Below are positions 32,915-41,959 of a stretch of DNA of 64,000 nt, piece by piece. This DNA is from Rhynchopus euleeides (lineage: Eukaryota > Euglenozoa > Diplonemea > Diplonemida > Diplonemidae). The stretch is taken from assembly GCA_963210315.1 (NCBI GenBank), contig OY723319.1:1116001-1180000 (forward strand). Direction: 5' to 3'. Position 1 is the first letter of the stretch, and each line of letters starts with the position of its first letter. Both the position numbers and the translations under genes were made by a program. Below the pieces are notes generated by a model, which saw only the letters and a list, made by a program, of their open reading frames with translations, was not told the origin of the DNA and did not search any database.

Positions 32915-35900
32915 GCGTGCGGCCCTCCCAAACACTCCACCCAGAGGTCTCGCAGTGCGGAACACAGCATCAGGACCTTGGGGAAGTATCGGGGTGTGTG
33001 AGGGGACACGCCCCACCGCCACCCCTACCGCCGCAGCCCGGCATCGGCATCGGGGCGAATGGCGTCACGTCACGCCGTGTGGGTGAGTATACAAAGGGGC
33101 CTCTCTCCTCGCCCTCACCCTCTCCTCCTCCTCTTCTTCTTCTCTTCTTCTTTTGCCCGAATAGCGATCTTGTTCTCACTAAAGGGGGCGTGGGGGTCAC
33201 TGCATACTGCCCGTGAGGCCCTGTTGGCACCCGAAAAAAGCAAGGGCAAAGTGTATCACAACCGTTATCCCGGCTCGTCGTGGACGACCTGCACCAGCAG
33301 GGGGGAGTGCACCTCCCTCTGTGTGCTGACAGGAGAGAACGCTTATCTATCGAAGGGCACACCCACTCTCTTTGCCACCTTACCTTCTCTCTCGACAACC
33401 ATATCCCCCCCCGCCACCTCTGGGTCCAACCGTGCCAGAGGGCCGCGCCCAAGGTGTGTGTGGGGTGGGTGTGGGTGTGGGTGGGGTTCCCAGGGGTGTC
33501 CAAGACCTGCCCCTCCTCCAAAGCGCCTTTGCTGCTGCAGGCGGCAGACCCTGCCTAGCTGCCATATGTTGTGGTGGATTCGGATTTGTAATGTATGTCA
33601 TGGAGAGGGAGGGGGGGGGGTGTGGGTGGGTGGGTCTATATATATCTACGAATCTATCCCGAAACATTGTTTACTGTTTTATGAACATTTCTTCTTGAAG
33701 GAAAACGGATGATGTATGTGTTACAGGTGTGGATCGCATCAGAGGGCAGGCTCAGTGCGGTCTACACAGCAACTTCACGTGTGTGTATGTGTGTCTGTAT
33801 GTGTGTTACATGTGGAGATCACATCAGGGGCAGGATCTGCTCGGTTGTGCTCTGCACTCCTACAAAATATTCGCGTATGTGACCCGCGTGTGGTGAACAG
33901 AACGCTAGGCCGTGTGAACTCTGTGTAGGCTGTATCCCACCCCATCCCACTACCGCACTGTGCATTTTCGACGTCGGCTCTTTCAAGCCTAGAATTGTCT
34001 AAGGGTTGGAGTATTCACCCACCAACAGGGGGCGTAGAGTGGGCTAAGTTTAGCGCGTTGCAGTGAGCATCGCGTCAAGGGCAGGGTTGTGGGGTGCGGA
34101 TCTCCTGTGTGGACTCGGTGTGTATGGCAACCCGACACCGGTGCTGCTTCCCTGCGCCCTCTCGCAAGAGTTCACTTGGTTAGCCTGTGGGAAAATCAGC
34201 GGCCACGTGTGGCGGTAGCCCTATTGCACCAAACAGGTGCAAACAGGAGAGGGGGGGGGGGGGCAGCATCACGAAGTGTTTCCAAACAGTTCGAACGTGA
34301 GTTGTTCCAAACAAACATTGTGCGGATGACCCGTTGTCTTGGCCAACAACAGTAACCACCCCCCGACGGCTCAGTGTTCACCCGGGTTTGACGCCCAGAA
34401 CCTCTCTTTTTTTTTTGCCGCTCCTCTGCCAGCTTTTTTTATCGTTAGCAACTCGACTGGCCGGCACCTGCCTTTGCATTTCCACCTCTTCTGCATTGCG
34501 TGCCTCTCTCTCCACACCCAAGGCCAGCTGCGCGCCTGCCTATGGCTGATTCGGGCCCAGCGCCACTCCAGGCTTGCAAACCACATCCCCGACTGGCCCG
34601 TAGTCTCCGTCTGTATTTCCTTGTAGGCTCCAAAGAACTCGCCCATTTTCGGTATATTTCATGTGCTATATAGTGTGCGGTGGCGAGACCGGGAAAGAGT
34701 GGGGGCTGAGGGGGAGATCTCACGTGCCGCGTTTATATGGCTGGCGCTTCAGGGAGCAGCACGGCAGGGGCACGTTGGCAAAGTGTTTGGGAGAAAGGGA
34801 GGGAGCGAGTCGTCTCATCTGACGGCACACGCCGTTCTGTATTTTTTTTATGCCAGCCCCCTTTTGCAATTGCAGCACGCAACAAAAAGGTACGCATGGC
34901 GGGCACGGCAGCACACACGTTAACCCCTCTCTGCTAAAGTGCAGGTCGCACCCGAGCGAAGCCTAACGCAGCCGCCTTATTCCCCACCTCCCCATCACGG
35001 GGCGGGGGGGGGGGGAGGAGATGGCAAGCGATTGCGAAGTTCCGGCAGCCCACACACACCCCCCAGCTGCACCACCCCTCTCTGGGGGTTAATTCCCCGA
35101 TGATTCGCCCCCTGTTTTTACACCGGTTTCGAACAGTTTTTTTTACAACAGGGCTGTTTATTGGGCGTGACAGGGAGAGAGAGAGGGGGGAGGGGATGTG
35201 GTGCTGGCTTTTTTTGCCCGCCACCGGTTTTGCCCAGACCAGACACCATCGGTGGGATGGGATGGGATGGGGGGGGGGTGGGTGGATGAGTGGGTGAACT
35301 GCAGCCGTTGGAGAAGGGGGGGGTGGGCTGGTGTGGCATGTCTGCAGCAGAGAACATACCACCAAACTAGGGCACCCCCCCCCCCCCTCCCCTGATGCAT
35401 GCTATGCACGGGACACCGTCCTAGTTGCCTTGGCATGGGGGTTCGACCAGTGGCCAAGCGCGCCCTGGGTCACCCCCCCCCCCCCATCCCCCACACACCC
35501 ACACCCGGCATAGCAGCGGCTCGCAAAAGAAAAAGAATATAATCCCCCGATAGTCGAAACGAATGAACTGCTGCTTTGCTGGTTGGCACGACCCCCCCCT
35601 CCTGCCCCCTCTCTCTTACTCTCTCACCCCCCCTCTTTAGTTGCCAACATGTGCCCTCTCATGGGGGTACGCCTGCTGTCTGGCAAGGATCGCCTCCGAC
35701 AGGGTCCCGCTGCTTCAGCGGCATCTCCAGTCGCGCCGGCGTGGCGACAGCCGTCCCCTTCCACGCTTGTGCATCCAACCGGTGGCAGGGGTCGAGCTGC
35801 AAGCACAAAGGGAAAAGCGAGTTGGCAGCACCCAGGGCAGTGGCAGTCGAGGGGTCCGCCGCCCGACGCATACCCGTGCAGACAGTCTGATGGGGAGGGC

Positions 35901-36274
35901 GGCCTGCTTCCTGGCCTCAGTGGGTAGCTTGCCGTCTGCGTGATCTCGGGTCGTCGCCAGCACGAAGTCAACCTTGCGATCATACTTTCTCAGGTACTTC
36001 CTCCCGTTGTAGCCGATGGCGCGCATGGCAAAGATCATCTTGCAAAACTCTTCGTAGTGATGCAGAAGGTCATCGCCACCCCGCGTCGCGCACCTTGTGC
36101 AGCTGCCGGAGGCTGATTTTCGGCAGGAATTGGTTTTGTTGTCTCGTTTTGCTGCCACTTCACGATCCCGCGGGGGGGGGGGGGGGTGGGGGCACAGATA
36201 GTTTTCTAGCTTCGGGAGAATTGCTCCACTTCCAGCTCCACCACCTACACCACAGGGGACCGCAGGGTGGGACC
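32915..36274. other. Long intergenic region, no gene recognised
   Basis: No frame on either strand shows a domain or convincing codon bias. It contains many poly-C/G runs, T-rich stretches, and two copies of a degenerate ~70-bp motif (33728-33790, 33812-33885) related to one at about 9255. An acceptor-like CACCACAG ends at 36254 just before the next gene, so an upstream non-coding exon may lie here. Confidence 0.35.
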
Positions 36275-37147
36275 ATGGGCCCTGCCCAAGGGAAGGAGGC
36301 GAGAGCCCCTCCGTCCCGTGACACCGCCGCATCCAGACGGCGCACCGACCGGCCTGCCGGAGTTGCAGCCGACGAGGCGCGCCCAACAGCAGATGCCGAC
36401 ACCGCTGCCAAGCCGCCGGCAGAGCAAGCACAGGACACACAGCGGCAGGGCGCTTCCAAGCGACAGCCCGTGCCGGGCCTCAGCAGCATAAGCCTGCGTG
36501 CAGTGCAGGCGACGTGCAGGAAGGGGGAGGGGATTCCGACCGTCATTAAATGGCCCGGCGTCAAGGCGGGCAAGGTGTCCGTCGAGGGGACCTTCACAAA
36601 CTGGAACAAAGGCGTGGTGGATCTGCAGCGGAGCGACAGCGCTTTCATGTCGGTGCTCTACCTGCAGCCCGGCGTGCATGCGTTCCGGTATATCGTGGAT
36701 GGTGTTGAGGCTGTGGACGAAGGGCAGTCGAAGATCGAGCATGAGAAGGGGCTGTTCAACACCATCAGCGTGCAGGATGCCTCCGTGCTGGGGAGTGACG
36801 AGGAGAGCCCGCTTGGCACAGGCGCCGTTGGGGGTCCCAAGCAGTTCTCTGCGGCGTCGTCGCAGGAGCGTGAGACGTATGGGCAGACGCGGTGGGTCTT
36901 CGAGGAGACGCGGAAGCTGCCGCCCCTGTTCCCGCCGCACCTGCGGTACACCCCGCTGACGTCCATGCCGCCGGCGGAGCCGCGGCCGACAAAGGAGCCT
37001 GTGATTCCCACACCGTACCATGTCACCATCAACCACATGTACTTCCAGGCGCGTGATGATTACAACGTGATTGGGTCGACGTACCGTTACAACGACAAGT
37101 ATTCCACGGTGGTCTACTACAGGTCGCAAGAGGTATGCATGGCGTGA
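36275..37147 (+). CDS. PRKAB: AMPK/SNF1 beta subunit, 290 aa
   Basis: The N-terminal ~75 residues are disordered, starting MGPAQGKEA with a Gly2 that could in principle be myristoylated, though Pro3 is unfavourable. Residues ~88-170 are the CBM48 glycogen-binding module (KVSVEGTFTNWNKG...MSVLYLQPGVHAFRYIVDG); the first carbohydrate-site Trp is kept in FTNW, but the second (GQW in animals) is replaced, so glycogen binding may be weak. Residues ~225-288 are the AMPKBI/ASC domain (LPPLFPPHL, IPTPYHVTINHMYFQ, GSTYRYNDKYSTVVYYR) that bridges alpha and gamma subunits. A GTATGC at 37133 could be a donor replacing the last few residues (VCMA). The kinase complex senses AMP/ATP and nutrient state. Length is close to animal beta1 (270 aa). 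Confidence 0.9.
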   Translation: MGPAQGKEARAPPSRDTAASRRRTDRPAGVAADEARPTADADTAAKPPAEQAQDTQRQGASKRQPVPGLSSISLRAVQATCRKGEGIPTVIKWPGVKAGKVSVEGTFTNWNKGVVDLQRSDSAFMSVLYLQPGVHAFRYIVDGVEAVDEGQSKIEHEKGLFNTISVQDASVLGSDEESPLGTGAVGGPKQFSAASSQERETYGQTRWVFEETRKLPPLFPPHLRYTPLTSMPPAEPRPTKEPVIPTPYHVTINHMYFQARDDYNVIGSTYRYNDKYSTVVYYRSQEVCMA

Positions 37148-39501
37148 ACACTTTCAAGCGCGATGGAGTGTGCTATGCGGTTCCTTCATGAACGGGTTGT
37201 ACTATCAAAGTCGTTCCGGTGAATTGGACCACCGCCAAATATCACTTCAACCAACTGGCCACTGCGTTCGGGACAACGGGCTGGGGTAGGTGTTCCTACC
37301 CTGTTCAGAGCGAACACCGCCTGGGTTAATTTCATTCTGTTGGTGCGCACATACGCCACCACCACCACCACCCCACCCTCAGGAGTCGGAGCAGCAGGCA
37401 ATGCGGAAACACGCCGATCCCACTGCCGGGTTTTCCGAACGGCAGATGATTGGAACAACGCGTTCCCCGGACTACTAGCCAGCCCTGCCACCCCTCCCCC
37501 CTCTTCAAGCCTGGGCACACTAGCTTGCTTGCTGCCAACGTCAGCCGCCGTCGCCACACTCGCCCACCCCGCCCGTTTGAATCAACAAAGGCAAGCCTTC
37601 ACTCTGTGCCAAACTGTGTGACCTATTGCGCCAGGGCAACTCGTCGTTCGTTGCGCCATGCCACTCCATGTCACCGAGAATCGTGGTGGGGAGGAAATAC
37701 AAATTCTGGCTGAAATTTCAAAAAAAAACATAGGCCCAAAAAACCGACCCCACCTCTCACACCACATGCAGACAACGGTGGCCGGGATCCCGGACAACAG
37801 CACAGCACGGCCTGCATAACGGGAGTGAAAAAAAGAGGTCAAAACTCTCTCTCTCACTCTCACTCTCTGTGATTTATTCTTCTTCTGCCTCACTACCCCC
37901 TCCCCCCCCCCCTCCCCTCACCTGCGATGCAATCTGAGTGAAGCGCGGGGTGTGTCTCTGACTCTGCGCCCCTTTGTTGTTCTCTATTTTGCTTCCCGCC
38001 TGACCCCTCTCCCCCCCCCCCACGGATACATGGCGCTGTATGTTATAAACGGGGTCTGGAGGAGGCCCCCGCTTCCCACCTGGTGAGGAGAAGTGAAAAG
38101 AAAGGATGGGGAGGGAGGGGGGGGGGTGGGGGTACCGCCACACCCCCCCACCCCCTCTTCTCCGTTCCCCTCTCCAACTGGCGGGGCTCGTGATTCAGAG
38201 CGAAGGCCCCTGTCGAATGCGATTCCCGGCTTGCCGGGGCAAGGCAAACAAAAAAATGTGGTTCGAAAAATATAGCCCCAAGCCCAACCCCAACCCCAAC
38301 CCCAACCCCCCCTCACCCGCTGCAACAACGACAAGCGTGGGGATGTGCCATATGGGTGTGCCAGCTGTGACACCGTGTCCAATAGCAACAAGGTGCCAGT
38401 TTCAGAGTCATTTCGCTGGTGGTGGGCGCTGTGTGAGGGGTGTGTGTGTGGGTTTGCGGGGTTGGGTGTGTCCGGGCCTGCGTTTCTTTTGGGGGGTTTT
38501 TCTTCTTCTCTGCTGCAACCTCTCTCTCTCTCTCCTCGTGACTTCTAGACTTCCGTGGCACCTCGTGGCTTGCGATGCAAGTTTAGTCGGGGAGGTGGTG
38601 GTGGTGGTTAGGTGTGTGTGTGTGTGGGCAACCCTCAGCACACGTGCCTCTGGCTGTGTTGATGCCGGAGAGGAGAGGGGTGGGGGTTTTTGGGGGGGGG
38701 TGGCGCTGGAAGACTTGTGGACAAGCGGGGGGTGGGAGGACACACCCGTGTGCCGGTCCGGAGAAGCCCCATCCCCCCCATCTCCCACACCCTCCCCTCC
38801 CCGACCCAGCCCCGACGAACGACCTTGGTCCATAGGTGGGGTATGCGAGGAGATGCTCATCCGTCAGAAGGGTGGCCTTGTCTTTCCTGCCCAGGGTCAG
38901 CTGGCTCAACACTGGCCCCGGGTTCCCTCAGCCCACGGAATGACGTCGACGGAGAGGGTCCTGTCAGCCAGTTCGGACGCAGTTGCGCACTTGCGGACGC
39001 GTTATGCGCGTTATATGCCGTTCTCAGTGGGGTGCGACATCGCCACAGTCGCAGCATCCCGGCGCTGTTCCCCCGGTTCCGGGCTGGCTCATCACCGAGC
39101 ACACCCATTCGCCATTCCTGTATGTGCACCAGTTGTTGGGTTCTCCTCGAATGCCCTGGCCAAGCCCAGATGGCCTCCTCCGCCTCGGGGGATTCCTTGG
39201 TGCACGATGGCGAGGTTTGTCGTGTCCGTTGCTACTCGTTCTTGTTGGTTTCCTTCTGATCTGTGGTGTAGGGGATTGGGCCTCGTCCTCGGAATACGTT
39301 TGTCAGTGCCAGGAGCGGTATCAGATGCTGTGCATGGTTGCTAATTAAGCAATGCCTAGGATCCTCTGTGTTGAAGCCCCCTGAGTGTTCTCTCCCTGAA
39401 GCCGCTTCGTGCATACGCTCAAAAAATGAAAACATCCTCAGCACACACGTGTATCTTTTTGTATGAATCGAGAGCAGCCAAAGTACCTCTTGCCCTTGCT
39501 G
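37148..39501. other. Intergenic region, no gene recognised
   Basis: A 412-codon frame spans 38106-39344 but its translation is low complexity then featureless, so it is not called. A short (CCCCAA)4-like run lies at about 38283-38310. CT microsatellite at 37845-37870 and 38520-38535. Confidence 0.35.
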
Positions 39502-39529
39502 CACGGTGGACTCCAGCGGCCCTAGCGGG

Positions 39530-39652
39530 AGTCTGGGAGCGGGAGTCTGAGCGGGTGTCAAAGACTCCCGCTAGCGGGAGTCCAGACTCCCGCTAGCGGG
39601 AGTCTATACTCCCGCTAGGGGGAGTCTGACTCCCCCTAGCGGGAGTCTTTTC
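39530..39652. repeat. Array of CTCCCGCTAGCGGGAG palindromes
   Basis: About five 23-24 bp units of a 16-bp palindrome or its CTCCCCCTAG variant, spaced by TATA or CAGA. Similar shorter clusters at 41023-41050, 41766-41850, 48975-49050 and 49785-49806 mark the ends of both copies of the element. Confidence 0.75.
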
Positions 39653-39838
39653 ACCTATTTTCATCCATTTTTTCCATGATATAGTTACAGTCTACTGGCG
39701 TGGGGGGTAAAATCATGGTGGAAGAGGGATGGGGAGGGGCTTGTTTTGCTTCTGTCAGTTTCCCCGGACTCTGGACTACCTACCTATCCTCCTGGTAGCG
39801 GCTGCACCTGCGGAGGTGAGCGGTTAGAATTTGAGGTG

Positions 39839-40994
39839 TCAAAGTGCGGCCATCGCCTGTCGTAGTTGTGTTACACCTTGGGCAAGACAAGCCATCCTGC
39901 AGGCCTCATCTTCTTCGTCAGAACTGTCATCCCCCTCCTGCTGTGCGCGTTGGTCAAGCGTGCTCAAAGTCGCCTCGGATGACACGAATGGTGTGAAAGT
40001 CGCCCCCAGCGGGATTGGCATTTTGCACAAGCAGAGCGATAATTTGCGGTGTCCTTCGGGGAACCGGGACAGGAAGTAGGGCGCGCTGATGGGTTCAACG
40101 AAGTCCTGTGTGTTGCAGTGCACAAACCCCTTCTGCAGCTGTGTCAACTGTGTGCAAAGAACATACACAGCCAATCTATGAGCGTGTCGGGTGTGCAGAC
40201 ACGGACACAGAATGACTTCTCTATACCCGAGGATCCCGTCCTGCGACAGGTGCGCAACCTTCCAAGGCATGCCCGATGCGCGCCGCTTCTCTTCTGCCAT
40301 CGCAAGATCTCTCTCGTAAGTTGCGGAGCTGGCGATTGTAACGGCATCTTTCTTGCGATGTCCGTTCTCTGCTTCTTCAAATTCGTCGTTGTTCTGCAGA
40401 GGCACTGCATCTTCTGGAGCCCACCAATGATGGAGACTGTGTACGTAGGCATTGCGCGTTGATCCCTTTTCGGCATGCTCCATCAACCAGTGAAATATAT
40501 GCCCTGAGATCCGAGCACGCAAGAAGGGAATCCGGGCTGACTCATCCTTGCATCCCCAGAAGCGCCAGGGGATGTCTGCATACCGGAAATGCATGAGGTC
40601 TGCAAGGGAGACAAAGAGGTAGCGGAACAAGCCCTTGTAGGTGTGTCCTGTGACAGGCAAGCACGACCTTCCGGAACTGAGCACCTGTCCCATTCTGCGA
40701 CACAGGTGGAAGCGTCCAATGCAACACTCACAACATAGAGGCCAAGTGTTTCTCGTAGTATTTTGTTGTCTCATCCAGTACCCTGATCAGCCGCATGGCG
40801 AGCCCCTTGCAGTCATGGAGTGCTGGGGTGACGTAGCGGGCATTGGGAAGCACACCTGCCAAGAGGGAGGGGTAGCCAGCCTCTTTTATCTCAGAGAGAG
40901 TCAGGTGCGGGTATCGATGCACCTGTTGATACCAGCGTTCTTCTGGGATGTCGCACAGTGAGCATCGGTGCCCTCGCCCCCCGCATCGCCTCAT
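39839..40994 (-). CDS. Orphan gene carried by the CACGGTGG element, about 372 aa
   Basis: Exon 1 is 40732-40994 and exon 2 is 39839-40694, joined across a 37-nt GTGAGT...CGCAG intron that keeps frame (inferred; very short). The N-terminus MRRCGGRGHRCSLCDIPEERW has a CxxC pair; then YPHLTLSEIKEAGYPSLLAG, TPALHDCKGLAMRLIRVL, and in exon 2 GLFRYLFVSLADLMHFRYADIPWRFWGC and HIFHWLMEHAEKGS. The C-terminus is acidic (DDSSDEEDE). The regular Trp/His/Asp content suggests an enzyme, possibly the element's own mobilisation protein, but I recognise no DDE triad or known family. The same gene lies at 49826 onward in the inverted copy, nearly identical where both can be read. Confidence 0.55.
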
Positions 40995-41259
40995 TGTTGC
41001 CCACTGCTGATCTATACTCCCGCTAGCGGGAGTTGGACTCCCCCTAGTTGAGACTCCCGAAAAGGGTTAAACCCGGTAGTGGTACCCTACCCCCGCTGGA
41101 GTCCACCGTGCAAGGCCGGATCAGCCCACGGGTGGGTTTGAGGAAGAAATCTGGGGGGGCAAATTTTGCTGCGACTTCCGGTTTCACCCGGCCGAACTCC
41201 AGCATCTATCCAGACCCACGGTGCCAAGCCGTTCGCCCGTGTCGCGATCATTCGCGGCT

Positions 41260-41640
41260 TCAGGCTGCCCCCGACGACACGTTTGTATCCTGCACCTTGC
41301 CATACTTCGCCTCCACCTTGTATATGACGGAGAGCGCCCTCCTTCCGCATCGTTGCGACTTCCCTGACAGCGAACTTATCCATGTCAGGGAAGACATGGC
41401 GATGATTGCGTTGGCCACCTGGGTGCTGTGCTTGTGGAGCTCCTTGCTCAACACCGTTGCTAGGAGCCTTCTAATGGATCCCAGTGTCAGCACACTGCCC
41501 CCTTTTTTAACAGGGAAGGCCGTGCAAAAATCATGCACAATGTTCGTCGCCTCCGCAGCCTCGGGACTCTCTGCGCTCTTCTTCTTCTTAATCGACTTTG
41601 CCGCCGGCTTCGCTGCCGGCTTCGTTGTCGTCTTCCCCAT
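41260..41640 (-). CDS. Small lysine-rich, possibly H2B-like protein, copy 1 (126 aa)
   Basis: The first ~28 residues are a histone-type basic tail (KPAAKPAAKSIKKKKS). The stretch TLGSIRRLLATVLSKELHKHSTQVANAI resembles the H2B C-terminal part ([20 protein letters not shown]...), with the EL.KH core in register, which is why I suggest a histone-fold origin. The last ~40 residues do not match H2B. It lies inside the CACGGTGG element; copy 2 (49180-49560) differs by one residue (K to Q in ELHKH). A 221-aa antisense frame over the same DNA is also open in both copies and cannot be fully excluded as the real gene. Confidence 0.4.
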   Translation of the reverse strand: MGKTTTKPAAKPAAKSIKKKKSAESPEAAEATNIVHDFCTAFPVKKGGSVLTLGSIRRLLATVLSKELHKHSTQVANAIIAMSSLTWISSLSGKSQRCGRRALSVIYKVEAKYGKVQDTNVSSGAA

Positions 41641-41959
41641 TTTTGTGAATCAGGTCTGCGAGCTGGGATGGGTGGAAACGTCCGTTTCGTTTGGTGTGGC
41701 TGTACTTCAGTGACGAGTGCCACATTGCATAGGTATCATGGGAAAAATGAGTGAAAATAGGTGAAAAGACTCCCGCTAGGGGGAGTCAGACTCCCGCTAG
41801 CGGGAGTATAGACTCCCGCTAGCGGGAGTTGGACTCCCCCTAGTTGAGACTCCCGAAAAGGGTTACCCTACCCCCGCTGGAGTCCACCGTGTGGGATCCC
41901 CACTGTGGCACACCACCTGCAGGCAAGACACAAGGCCCATAGGTCTCTCGAGCCCCACC

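Larger units (their letters stand above)
39502..41891. mobile_element. CACGGTGG-ended element, copy 1 (2.4 kb)
   Basis: The left end CACGGTGGACTCCAGCGG at 39502 and the inverse ending at 41891 have TG just outside both, a possible 2-bp duplication. Subterminal arrays of the palindrome CTCCCGCTAGCGGGAG lie at about 39530-39650 and 41770-41850. An additional internal end (GGAGTCCACCGTG to 41110) and its own palindrome stretch sit between two genes, so the outer ~780 bp containing the small basic gene is bracketed by direct repeats. Cargo: an orphan two-exon gene (39839-40994) and a small lysine-rich gene (41260-41640), both minus. An inverted second copy starts at 48929. Confidence 0.7.

Noticed and set aside
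38283-38310. (CCCCAA) telomere-like run
   Set aside because: Only about four units within a C-rich tract; no evidence of a telomere or fusion point.
38106-39344. 412-aa open frame
   Set aside because: Low-complexity N-terminus and no domain. The minus strand at 38860-39340 vaguely resembles retroelement C-terminal sequence but no motif is firm.
41048-41713. 221-aa antisense frame over the small lysine-rich gene, also open at 49107-49772
   Set aside because: Its translation is hydrophobic/Pro-rich without a domain, and the opposite strand gives a coherent basic tail. The identical frame in copy 2 only reflects recent duplication. Not fully excluded.
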